A DNA stretch of 14,357 nucleotides, taken from assembly GCA_002451085.1 (NCBI GenBank), contig DKBE01000012.1, positions 12,255-26,611 on the forward strand. The letters run 5' to 3'. The stretch is from Proteobacteria bacterium UBA6908 (GTDB lineage: Bacteria; Pseudomonadota; Gammaproteobacteria; Acidiferrobacterales; UBA6901). Made by a program: the position numbers and the translations under genes. The notes under the pieces are model-generated. The model searched no databases and was not told the DNA's origin. It was given only the letters and a program-made list of their open reading frames with translations. Below, in pieces: positions 1-6,865 of this stretch. Numbering within the stretch: the stretch's first letter is position 1; each line of letters begins with the position of its first letter.

Positions 1-1
1 C

Positions 2-730
2 ACCTTCGACTACCGACTGTTCATGGTGTACCTCGATCTCGCCGAGCTCGAGAGTGTATTCCGTGGCCGCTGGCTGTGGTCGACACGACATCCGGCGCCG
101 GCCTGGCTGCGGCGCGCCGACTACCTTGGCGACCCGGACATCCCGCTCGACGAGGCGGTGCGCGACCGCGTCGAACAGGAAACCGGCGTGCGCCCGGGCG
201 GTCCGATTCGCATGCTGACCCATCTGCGCTATTTCGGCTTGTGCTTCAATCCGGTGACCTTCTATTACTGCTACGATGCCGCGGACACACGGGTTGAAAC
301 CATCATCGCCGAGATTACCAATACCCCGTGGAACGAGCGCCACGCCTATGTGTTGACCGATGGCCTGAACGAGGGTCGCGGGGAGGTGAAGCGCTATCGT
401 TTCGGCAAGGCATTCCACGTGTCGCCGTTCATGGACATGGCGATCGATTATGACTGGCGCTTCACGACGCCCACCGACTCGCTCCATGTGCACATGGAAG
501 ACCTGAAAGCAGGAACCAAACTGTTCGATGCCACCCTTACGCTGGAGCGACGCCCGATATCCGCCGCCAGCCTCGCGCATGCGCTGATCGCATTTCCACT
601 CATGACGCTGAAGGTCGTGGGCGGCATCTACTGGCAGGCACTGCGCCTGTGGCTGAAGCGCGTACCCTTTCACAACCACCCGCAAGATTTTGCAAATCCC
701 GGAGGCGCCAAACCGGCGAAGACCCGATGA
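2..730 (+). CDS. DUF1365 family protein, 5' end missing
   Basis: The frame is open from base 2 (reading [13 protein letters not shown]) and gives 242 residues before TGA, so only about 20-25 N-terminal residues should lie outside the window. ATG at 23 is an internal Met, because family-like sequence runs upstream of it. Recognisable DUF1365 stretches are [26 protein letters not shown] and FHVSPFMDM followed by an aromatic-rich YDWRF. The biochemical function of DUF1365 is not established. The family is regularly found next to a flavin-dependent amine oxidase-like gene and a CFA-synthase-like gene, which suggests a role in modifying membrane fatty acids. The stop codon overlaps the methyltransferase start in ATGA (727-730), so the two are probably translationally coupled. 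The family call is firm; the role is inferred from context. Confidence 0.9.
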   Translation, partial: TFDYRLFMVYLDLAELESVFRGRWLWSTRHPAPAWLRRADYLGDPDIPLDEAVRDRVEQETGVRPGGPIRMLTHLRYFGLCFNPVTFYYCYDAADTRVETIIAEITNTPWNERHAYVLTDGLNEGRGEVKRYRFGKAFHVSPFMDMAIDYDWRFTTPTDSLHVHMEDLKAGTKLFDATLTLERRPISAASLAHALIAFPLMTLKVVGGIYWQALRLWLKRVPFHNHPQDFANPGGAKPAKTR

Positions 731-2007
731 ACTCGACCACGCTCACCCATATAGATGAAAACCTGACGCCCAAGCCGCACTTTCTGGACGGCCTGGCGGC
801 CCGGGCGGTGCGGACACGCCTGTCCGGGCTGCGCCACGGCCAGATCACACTCGTCGACGGCACCCGCCACGAACACTTTGGACAGCGCACCGAAACCTGT
901 CCACTGAATGTGACTGTGCGTGTGCACGATCCACGCTTTTACAGCGAACTCGCCTTTGGCGGCTCGATCGGCGCCGGTGAGGCCTACATGCAGGAGTACT
1001 GGAGCGTCAACGACCTTACTGCACTTGTCCGCATTCTGTTGTGCAATCGCGAGCTGCTGGATGGAATGGAAACCGGACTGGCACGACTCACCGGACCTTT
1101 ACAGAAGGCGCTGCACTGGCTGAACCGCAATACCCGCGAGGGATCGCGACGCAACATCGCTGCGCACTACGATCTGGGCAACGAGTTCTTCGCCCTGTTC
1201 CTCGACCCGACCATGATGTATTCCAGCGCCATCTTCGATCACCCGAAAATGACCCTGGAACAGGCACAGGTGGCACGCCTCGATCGCATTTGCCGAAAAC
1301 TCGATTTGAAGCCGACCGATCACCTGCTGGAGATCGGCACTGGCTGGGGCGGTATGGCGATACACGCCGCACAGCACTACGGCTGCCGCGTGACCACCAC
1401 CACCATCTCGCGCGAGCAGCACGCACTGGCGATCGAGCGTGTGCGCCAGGCCGGTCTCGCAGACCACGTCACCGTGCTGCTGGAGGACTACCGCGAACTG
1501 ACCGGTCAGTACGACAAGCTGGTATCGATCGAGATGATCGAAGCAGTTGGCCACCAGTTCTACGACACCTATTTCGGCCAGTGCGGCCGGTTGCTGAAAC
1601 CCGACGGCCTCATGCTGCTGCAGGCGATCACCATTGCCGACCAGCGCTATGAGGCGGCACGCAAATCGGTGGATTTCATACAGCGCCACATTTTCCCTGG
1701 CAGCACCATCCCGTCGGTCACGGCCATGTCGAGCAGCATCACACGGGCCAGCGACCTGCGATTGGTACATCTCGAAGACATCGGGCCGCATTACGCCACG
1801 ACCCTGCGGATGTGGCGCGAGAATTTCTTCCGCAATCTGGAATCCATCCGCGCCCTTGGCTACCCGGAGAACTTCCTGCGCATGTGGGAGTTCTATCTGT
1901 GCTACTGCGAAGGAGGTTTCGAGGAGCGCGCAATCGGCGATGTGCACATGCTGCTGGCCAAACCTGGGAACCGGCGCATTTCGTTCGTGCCGCCGCTGAC
2001 GGCATGA
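727..2007 (+). CDS. cfa: Cyclopropane-fatty-acyl-phospholipid synthase-like SAM methyltransferase
   Basis: This 426-residue protein belongs to the CFA synthase family, cytoplasmic or membrane-surface enzymes that transfer a methyl(ene) group from S-adenosylmethionine to double bonds of phospholipid acyl chains. The SAM-binding loop is [12 protein letters not shown] (residues 200-211). Other family signatures are [16 protein letters not shown] (152-167), [14 protein letters not shown] (270-283) and IFPGSTIPS (322-330). ATG at 727 was preferred to the upstream in-frame ATG at 649, because 649 lies inside DUF1365 while 727 gives the ATGA junction; GAAG lies 5 bases upstream. By a remembered alignment to E. 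coli Cfa, Glu239, Ile268 and Tyr317 are kept (E272, I301, Y356), but Cys139 is Ser167 and His266 is Gln299. The exact product (cyclopropane, methyl-branched or furan-precursor lipid) is therefore open. The next gene starts within its stop codon. Confidence 0.92.
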   Translation: MNSTTLTHIDENLTPKPHFLDGLAARAVRTRLSGLRHGQITLVDGTRHEHFGQRTETCPLNVTVRVHDPRFYSELAFGGSIGAGEAYMQEYWSVNDLTALVRILLCNRELLDGMETGLARLTGPLQKALHWLNRNTREGSRRNIAAHYDLGNEFFALFLDPTMMYSSAIFDHPKMTLEQAQVARLDRICRKLDLKPTDHLLEIGTGWGGMAIHAAQHYGCRVTTTTISREQHALAIERVRQAGLADHVTVLLEDYRELTGQYDKLVSIEMIEAVGHQFYDTYFGQCGRLLKPDGLMLLQAITIADQRYEAARKSVDFIQRHIFPGSTIPSVTAMSSSITRASDLRLVHLEDIGPHYATTLRMWRENFFRNLESIRALGYPENFLRMWEFYLCYCEGGFEERAIGDVHMLLAKPGNRRISFVPPLTA

Positions 2008-2594
2008 ACACAATGGCCTCGGCCCTGATGTCATCCAATCATCTGGTTACACGCACGGTGCTGTACTTGTTGCTGCTGGCCGGACTGGCGGCCTGCCGGC
2101 ATCCACAACCGGAGTCGGTGCCGCTCGTGACCGTTTCTTCGGTGGAGCTGGAACGCTATACCGGACGCTGGTATGAAATCGCCAAGATCCCAAACACTTT
2201 CCAGCGCCAGTGCGTCAGCGACACCACGGCAAATTATTTCCGTGTTGCAGACGGAACGATCACCGTCGTGAATCGCTGCCGCCTCCGCGATGGCCAGTTC
2301 GACGAAGCGCGCGCGGTCGCGCGCGTGACGGATCCCCGCAGCAACGCGAAGCTGGAAGTCAGCTTCTTCAGCCTGCTCGGCTGGAGACCGGTCTGGGGTG
2401 ACTACTGGATACTGGCGCTCGGGTCTGACTATGAGTATGCCGTGGTCGGCGAACCCGGGCGCCGCTACGGCTGGATCCTGGCTCGTACCCCAGCGCTTCC
2501 GGCAGCGACCCGCGACACGATCAATCAGCGGCTGCACGATCTCGGGTATCGACCGGAATCCTTTGAGGATTCGCTCCATTCCGCTGGCCGCTGA
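2004..2594 (+). CDS. blc: Blc-type lipocalin, outer-membrane lipoprotein
   Basis: This 196-residue protein begins with a hydrophobic signal ending in a lipobox, LAAC (Cys31), so it is probably lipidated and anchored in the envelope. The mature part is a bacterial lipocalin: the GxW motif is YTGRWYEIAKIP (residues 52-63), followed by AKLEVSFF (115-122), WGDYWILAL (131-139) and YGWILARTP (155-163), as in E. coli Blc. Blc-family proteins bind lysophospholipids or fatty acids and are stress induced. ATG at 2004 overlaps the methyltransferase stop as ATGA; in-frame ATGs at 2013 and 2028 are alternatives that leave the signal peptide intact. Its place between a lipid methyltransferase and photolyase suggests handling of damaged or modified lipids in the envelope (inference). 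Confidence 0.93.
   Translation: MNTMASALMSSNHLVTRTVLYLLLLAGLAACRHPQPESVPLVTVSSVELERYTGRWYEIAKIPNTFQRQCVSDTTANYFRVADGTITVVNRCRLRDGQFDEARAVARVTDPRSNAKLEVSFFSLLGWRPVWGDYWILALGSDYEYAVVGEPGRRYGWILARTPALPAATRDTINQRLHDLGYRPESFEDSLHSAGR
2307..2326. repeat. Alternating CG inverted repeat inside lipocalin gene
   Basis: A run of alternating G and C folds back on itself: bases 2308-2315 pair with 2318-2325 around a GT centre, and a G-U pair can extend it. It encodes the ARAVAR part of the lipocalin. It may simply reflect GC-rich codon choice; an RNA-structure role is untested. Confidence 0.6.
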
Positions 2595-2620
2595 ACCCGT
2601 CGGGCGGAGCCAACCACACC

Positions 2621-4069
2621 ATGACCACTGCGCTCGTCTGGTTCCGGCGTGACTTGCGGCTGACCGACAATGCCGCGCTGGGACATGCCCTCAAGACAGC
2701 AAACCGGATTGTGCCGGTTTACGTTTACGCACCGGAGGAAGACGGCGACTGGGCGCCTGGCGGCGCCAGTCGCTGGTGGCTGCATCACAGCCTGACCGCG
2801 TTATCCGAGTCGCTGGCCCAACGCGGCAGCCGGCTGGTGATCCGTCTTGGACCCAGTCTCGAAGCATTGCACCAACTGATCCGCGAAACCGGTGCAAGCT
2901 CTGTCTGCTTCAACCGACTCTACGAACCGGCCAGGTTGACGCACGATCGCGCCATCGAGCAGGCCCTGACGGCGCAAGGCGTTCACGTCTATGCCGGACA
3001 CGGACACCTGTTGATTGAGCCGTGGGCCACTCAAAGCCAGAGCGGCTCACCGTACCGCGTGTATACCCCCTATGCACGATCGGCGCGCATGAGGCTGGTG
3101 GCGTCGTCGCCGCAACCGGCGCCACGGGCGCTGCCGCTCTCTCCTTCACGACTGATATCACTGCCTCTCCGGGAACTCGGCCTGCGGCCACGGATCCGGT
3201 GGGATGCTGCCTTTGACCGCCACTGGCAACCCGGCGAAACGGGCGCGCTTCGGCGGCTGCGGCAGCTGTCCGAGCGATTGCCGAATTATGCGCGTGACCG
3301 AGATCGACCGGCCACCGATGGCACCACGCACCTCTCCCCGCATCTGCACTTTGGCGAGGTGGCGCCCCAACAGGTGTGGCGGGCTGTCCAACAGGCCAAA
3401 GCCGAGGTGCGGACCGGCGTGTTGCATGGTGCAGATGTCCTGGAGCGAGAATTGCTATGGCGCGAATTTGCCCACCATGTGCTGCATCACTATCCGCAGA
3501 CTCCCGATCGGCCGCTGGATAAACGTTTTGCGAAGTTTCCCTGGCGACGGTCAAAGACACTGCTGACGGCGTGGCAGCGTGGAGAAACCGGAATTCCGAT
3601 TGTCGATGCTGGCATGCGTGAACTGTGGGAAACCGGATACATGCACAACCGCGTGCGCATGATTGTGGCGTCGTTTCTAGCCAAGCATGCGCGCCTGGAC
3701 TGGCGCCAGGGTGCGCGCTGGTTCTGGGACACGCTGGTGGATGCCGATCTCGCCAACAACACACTGAATTGGCAGTGGGTGGCGGGTTGCGGAGCGGATG
3801 CCGCCCCATATTTTCGCATTTTCAATCCGGAGCTGCAGAGCCGCAAATTCGATCCGCAGGCCGAATATCTGCGGCGCTGGTTACCCGAGCTGGGCGGTCT
3901 GGCCATCAAGCAGATGCATGCACCGTGGCGGGCGACGACAAGCGACCTGCATGCAGCGGGTGTGAGGCTCGGGCACGACTATCCACAACCGATCGTGGAG
4001 CTGGCGAAAGGCCGCGCGGCGGCCTTGGAGGCATTTCAGGATTGGCGGTCGACGCTACACACTGCCTGA
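2621..4069 (+). CDS. phrB: Deoxyribodipyrimidine photolyase (class I CPD photolyase)
   Basis: This 482-residue flavoprotein is predicted to repair cyclobutane pyrimidine dimers in DNA using blue or near-UV light. The N-terminal alpha/beta antenna domain starts with LVWFRRDLRLTDN (residues 5-17). The FAD-binding domain includes ELLWREFAHHV (277-287), TGIPIVDAGMRELWETGYMH (323-342) and NWQW (383-386), ending with AAPYFRIFNP (394-403). The electron-transfer Trp triad can be placed at W318, W361 and W384, matching E. coli W306, W359 and W382, and N379 matches the Asn near flavin N5. These kept residues argue for an active photolyase rather than a sensory cryptochrome. The gene starts 26 bases after the lipocalin stop; GGAG lies about 11 bases before the ATG, a slightly long spacing. 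It is probably the last gene of this operon. Confidence 0.95.
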   Translation: MTTALVWFRRDLRLTDNAALGHALKTANRIVPVYVYAPEEDGDWAPGGASRWWLHHSLTALSESLAQRGSRLVIRLGPSLEALHQLIRETGASSVCFNRLYEPARLTHDRAIEQALTAQGVHVYAGHGHLLIEPWATQSQSGSPYRVYTPYARSARMRLVASSPQPAPRALPLSPSRLISLPLRELGLRPRIRWDAAFDRHWQPGETGALRRLRQLSERLPNYARDRDRPATDGTTHLSPHLHFGEVAPQQVWRAVQQAKAEVRTGVLHGADVLERELLWREFAHHVLHHYPQTPDRPLDKRFAKFPWRRSKTLLTAWQRGETGIPIVDAGMRELWETGYMHNRVRMIVASFLAKHARLDWRQGARWFWDTLVDADLANNTLNWQWVAGCGADAAPYFRIFNPELQSRKFDPQAEYLRRWLPELGGLAIKQMHAPWRATTSDLHAAGVRLGHDYPQPIVELAKGRAAALEAFQDWRSTLHTA

Positions 4070-4108
4070 GTCGTGGAAATCCATATCGTCTGTAGTTAAA
4101 TTAAATCT

Positions 4109-5095
4109 ATGTCCTTTGATTGTTATGCCCAGCGCCTGCTCAACCCGTTTCGCGGGTCGATGCACGTGATCCGCTATGAAGCGGCGGAGGCCGTCACCGC
4201 CGATGGTGTGCAGTGGGACATCTATGTCACGGATGACGATCTGCTGAACGGGCTGGAACACACTGCCCACACCCAGGTGGGGGACATCCGCTACGGCAGC
4301 TGGTCTGCCGCCCACGGCCTGCGGCGCGGACCGCGCAATACCACCGAGGATTTCCGGCGACTGGAGGCGATGGGCGATATGCTCCTCGACCAGCTCACCC
4401 ACCTGCACAGAAAACTGCCATTCCCGTTTCGCGATCACTTTGAGCTCTGGATGCTCGACGCCGAACATCAGCCCCTGGCGTTGCTGGACAGCGTGATCGA
4501 CGAATCAGAAATGGCGCTCGACATCGGCGTCGCATGGCATGCCGGCTATGCCGCACACGACCGCTTCATCACGCCGGCTATGGACCGGATCGGTGGAAGC
4601 TCCGATTGCCCAGAAAACGCCGGTGATTACCTGACCCGGTATGTCAATGCCCGCGCCGGCCTGCGTCCGGCAGCGCAGTGGTTCCGGCGTACGAACAAAG
4701 GACACGGCACCGGTCTGGAAGGCGTAAGCCTGGCCCCGGGCCTGACAGGCCGTGAGCTGGCAGCGCAGACCTTCCCGGAGCTGTTGCTCGCCGACATCGG
4801 TCATGATGAAGCACATTGCCAGTTGCTCGATGACTTTCATGCCTGGCAGGCGGCCTGGCTGCTAACCTTGCCGTATCTTGCGCGACCAGTGCGACAGGCG
4901 CTTGAACGACAAGCCCGACGTCAGGCGTATGTAGTGGAAAACCAGTTCCGGCTCTATCCGGAAATGATCGATGCCGATTCGATCACCGCCGCGCGCGTCG
5001 AAGCGCGCCTGCGCCAGGAGACCCCATTGTCGCCCATGGCCGACGAGCCCCTGCCCGCTTTCTATATTGAACTCAGCCCGTACTTCACCAAGTAG
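4109..5095 (+). CDS. Conserved-looking protein of unknown function
   Basis: This 328-residue protein matches no domain I can name. It has no signal peptide or membrane segment and is acidic in its first half, so it is probably cytoplasmic. Notable stretches are DGVQWDIYVTDDDLL (residues 31-45), DIRYGSWSAAHGLRRGP (58-74), FPFRDHFELWMLD (105-117), an AQWFRR segment near 188-193 and the C-terminal end YIELSPYFTK. It resembles hypothetical proteins of similar length I recall from Chromatiales-type bacteria, but no function is attached to them. Codon use and composition match the neighbours. ATG at 4109 has no clear Shine-Dalgarno; ATG at 4160 is an alternative start. The 39-base gap before it is unusually AT-rich (TTAAATTAAAT), so it may have its own promoter rather than belong to the photolyase operon. 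Confidence 0.8.
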   Translation: MSFDCYAQRLLNPFRGSMHVIRYEAAEAVTADGVQWDIYVTDDDLLNGLEHTAHTQVGDIRYGSWSAAHGLRRGPRNTTEDFRRLEAMGDMLLDQLTHLHRKLPFPFRDHFELWMLDAEHQPLALLDSVIDESEMALDIGVAWHAGYAAHDRFITPAMDRIGGSSDCPENAGDYLTRYVNARAGLRPAAQWFRRTNKGHGTGLEGVSLAPGLTGRELAAQTFPELLLADIGHDEAHCQLLDDFHAWQAAWLLTLPYLARPVRQALERQARRQAYVVENQFRLYPEMIDADSITAARVEARLRQETPLSPMADEPLPAFYIELSPYFTK

Positions 5096-5129
5096 CTGCG
5101 ATCGTTGATTCGCGGCCAGTCCTTGGGTC

Positions 5130-5138
5130 TGGGATAAT
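5130..5138 (+). promoter_or_regulatory. Possible extended -10 promoter for DUF504 gene
   Basis: TGGGATAAT reads as an extended -10 element (TGn plus GATAAT). No convincing -35 lies upstream. Transcription would begin near base 5145, only a few bases before the ATG at 5149, giving a leaderless or nearly leaderless transcript, in keeping with the lack of a Shine-Dalgarno there. Confidence 0.3.
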
Positions 5139-5148
5139 ATTGGGCCAG

Positions 5149-5466
5149 ATGGCCGATCAGAACACGTTCACCATGCAGCCTATCCAGCAGCTTCTCAGTC
5201 GTCTGCGTTGGGATCCGCGCTATCGCCATGGCCGGTTCGACATCGGCTTCTACGACCGCCGCGCGCGGGAGATAATTGTGGTGCCATTTGCGGCCCTGGA
5301 ATTTCCTGTCGGTGAGCGTTTCGCGTTTGAAATCATGGACGCGGACGGGAATGTGCACCATATCCCGTTTCACCGTATCCGCCGCGTCTGGCGCGATGGT
5401 CGACTGCTGTGGCAGCGGAACCCGCTGGCTGAACACGGCACCGGGATCAGGCGCCGCCATCCCTGA
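5149..5466 (+). CDS. DUF504/MJ1316-type small protein (putative RNA-end binding domain)
   Basis: This small protein (105 residues from ATG 5149) matches the DUF504 or MJ1316 pattern. The N-terminal part is IQQLLSRLRWDPRY (12-25), followed by a beta-rich middle IIVVPFAALEF (42-52) and the hallmark C-terminal IPFHRIRRVWRDGRLLW (72-88). The family has been predicted by others to recognise cyclic phosphate RNA ends and occurs alone or fused to RNA-repair enzymes; biochemical proof is limited. No RtcB, ligase or phosphodiesterase gene lies in the window. Alternative starts are TTG 5140 and ATG 5173; the latter would trim only residues outside the domain. The stop lies 14 bases from the end of the convergent DsrC-like gene, so the transcripts probably overlap. 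Confidence 0.8.
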   Translation: MADQNTFTMQPIQQLLSRLRWDPRYRHGRFDIGFYDRRAREIIVVPFAALEFPVGERFAFEIMDADGNVHHIPFHRIRRVWRDGRLLWQRNPLAEHGTGIRRRHP

Positions 5467-5480
5467 GCTGACAACCGCTT

Positions 5481-5852
5481 TCAGGAGCGACTGCCGAAAC
5501 CCTTGTCGGTTGCACCGGCCGGCGGTGTCAGCCCGGCAATCCGACATCCCTGAACCACCGGTCCGCCGGGCAGTATCTGGTAGAGATGACGGATACCACC
5601 CTGCTCATGAAACTTCTCATCCAGTGCATCGTGCAATTCGCGCAGATTGATGGTCGCCTCGCGGTGACGGTCGTAGTATTCCTGCAACGCCCGTACCACA
5701 TCCCAGTGCTCCGCACTGAGCGTCAAGCCATCCTGTTTCGCCACGTTCATGGCGGCAGTCTGGCTCCAGTCATCCGGTGCGTGTGGGAACTTCGGGTCTT
5801 TCTTCAGCTCGCCGGTTTGCGCCTTCAGCACGGCTTCGATCAGTGTCGTCAT
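5481..5852 (-). CDS. DsrC/TusE-family sulfur-relay-like protein lacking the last conserved Cys
   Basis: This 123-residue protein is a DsrC/TusE/DsvC family member. DsrC is a soluble persulfide carrier for dissimilatory sulfite reductase, and TusE passes sulfur in tRNA thiolation. Family signs are AKQDGLTLSAEHWDVVRALQ (38-57), EYYDRHREATINLRELHDAL (58-77) and the C-terminal arm LPGGPVVQGCRIAGL (94-108). The upstream Cys of the arm (CysB) is present at 103, but the position of the catalytic CysA, 11 residues later, is Ala114, and the chain continues with TDKGFGSRS instead of ending at Cys-Val. It therefore cannot act as a normal two-Cys DsrC or CysA-type TusE and may be a divergent sulfur-linked or regulatory paralogue. 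The start is secure: AGGAGG (5859-5864) lies 6 bases upstream. An FNR-like site lies further upstream. Confidence 0.88.
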   Translation of the reverse strand: MTTLIEAVLKAQTGELKKDPKFPHAPDDWSQTAAMNVAKQDGLTLSAEHWDVVRALQEYYDRHREATINLRELHDALDEKFHEQGGIRHLYQILPGGPVVQGCRIAGLTPPAGATDKGFGSRS

Positions 5853-5886
5853 CGCCTGCCTCCTGATGCTTCAACAATCGTGTTGC

Positions 5887-5892
5887 TTTATG
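5887..5892 (-). promoter_or_regulatory. Possible -10 element of the DsrC-like gene
   Basis: CATAAA on the minus strand matches the sigma-70 -10 consensus at 4 of 6 positions. Its centre is 32 bases from the centre of the FNR-like site, the spacing of a class II activated promoter, and predicts a start near 5880, about 28 bases before the ATG. Confidence 0.4.
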
Positions 5893-5914
5893 GCACAAAT
5901 GGGAATCGACGGCA

Positions 5915-5928
5915 TTGATGCGCGTCAA
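5915..5928 (-). promoter_or_regulatory. FNR/Anr-type binding site
   Basis: On the minus strand the bases read TTGACGCGCATCAA, which matches the FNR-family consensus TTGAT-N4-ATCAA at 9 of 10 defined positions. It is centred at 5921.5, about 70 bases upstream of the DsrC-like ATG. An FNR, Anr or Dnr homologue could activate the gene under low oxygen or nitric oxide. A CRP homologue is less likely, because the half sites are TTGAC/ATCAA rather than TGTGA. Confidence 0.55.
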
Positions 5929-5967
5929 GCCCACCCGAAAACCGAGCGTCGATGCGGACGTGTGATG

Positions 5968-6813
5968 CTAAAAAATGAATTCCTCACCAGGCTGCAGCAC
6001 CTTCACCCGCGTCGTGGTGCGTCCCAGCGCCCGCAGGTACTCCTCCGGCGTTCCCCGGAGATTCGCATTCGTGCCGTAGTGCATCGGAATGACATAACGC
6101 GGCTTGAGATACTGGCGAGTGGCATAGGCGGCATCGGCCGGACTTAGAACGAAGTGTCCGCCAATCGGCATCAACACCAGGTCCGGCCGATAGTATTTGC
6201 CGATCAGGTCCAGGTCTCCAAACAGCCCGGTGTCGCCCATGTGATAAAGCTTGAACCCGTTTTCGAATTCGATCACGAATCCGGCCGGTTCGCCGCCAAC
6301 ATGCACCTCGGTCTTTCCGGTTTGCGGATTCTGCCAGCGAAACTCCGAACTGTGTTCGGCCCGCGTCATGGTGATGCGGATCTCGGGTCCCAGCGGAGTA
6401 ATGACCCCGCCCTTGTTGAATCGCGGGGATAATTCCTTGGGCAACATACCCAGCGCCATCAGCGTGTCGTTCAACCCGGCCGGGCCGTACAAGGGTGCAT
6501 TGTGAAGCTTTGCCAGCTCCGGTCCATCGCCCACGTGATCGCCATGGCCGTGCGTCACGAGGATCAGGTCCACCTTGCCCAGGGCCTTGAGGTCCTTGAA
6601 GCGTTCCGGGGTTTTCGGGTTCTGGGTCAGCCACGGATCAATCAGGATCACCTTGCCACTGACGGAAGTAATCCGGAACGCCGATTGCCCGAGCCACTGC
6701 ACCTTCACATTCGCGGTTTTCGTATCGGCGCACACCGGCAGGCCGGTGCTCAATACAGCAATCGTCGCAACCGCGGCTGCAAATCCCGAAAAACCAGATG
6801 CTCTCGCTGTCAC
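5968..6813 (-). CDS. Exported UlaG-like metal-dependent hydrolase, metallo-beta-lactamase fold
   Basis: This 281-residue protein belongs to the UlaG/UPF0173 branch of the metallo-beta-lactamase fold. Metal ligands are visible: HGHGDH (88-93), His154 in AEHSSEF, Asp194 in HMGDTGLFGDLD, and His245 in PMHYGT. The start GTG at 6813 was preferred to an ATG at 6942, because the latter lies inside the RND permease gene while GTG has GGAGG 5 bases upstream. From the GTG a clear signal peptide follows, ending VCA|DTK near residue 29, so the enzyme is probably periplasmic, which is less usual for this mainly cytoplasmic family. The substrate is unknown; relatives act on lactones or phosphoesters. It follows the permease stop by 52 bases and may be cotranscribed with the pump. 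Confidence 0.87.
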   Translation of the reverse strand: MTARASGFSGFAAAVATIAVLSTGLPVCADTKTANVKVQWLGQSAFRITSVSGKVILIDPWLTQNPKTPERFKDLKALGKVDLILVTHGHGDHVGDGPELAKLHNAPLYGPAGLNDTLMALGMLPKELSPRFNKGGVITPLGPEIRITMTRAEHSSEFRWQNPQTGKTEVHVGGEPAGFVIEFENGFKLYHMGDTGLFGDLDLIGKYYRPDLVLMPIGGHFVLSPADAAYATRQYLKPRYVIPMHYGTNANLRGTPEEYLRALGRTTTRVKVLQPGEEFIF

Positions 6814-6865
6814 ATGCGCCTCCGTGTCACGATGGATGCCTGTACCCGACCACATCCCGGAGAGA

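Noticed and set aside
1099..2034. 311-codon minus-strand open frame opposite the CFA-like gene
   Set aside because: It covers the methyltransferase motifs on the opposite strand and has no ribosome site or recognisable domain.
2910..3809. 299-codon minus-strand open frame opposite the photolyase
   Set aside because: The plus strand encodes all photolyase motifs without break. The antisense product is Arg/Pro/Ala-rich low complexity, typical of a shadow frame.
2621..4069. Cryptochrome rather than photolyase
   Set aside because: The Trp triad, the flavin-facing Asn and the class I photolyase motifs are all kept.
4070..4108. ECF (RpoE/ChrR-type) promoter before the unknown 328-residue gene
   Set aside because: I looked for TGATCC with a CGTAT-like element and found neither at suitable spacing.
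5898..5926. Plain sigma-70 promoter TTGACG with TTCCCA at 17 bases upstream of the DsrC-like gene
   Set aside because: The -10 match is poor, and the TTGACG belongs to the palindromic FNR-like site, which gives a better-spaced -10 at 5887-5892.
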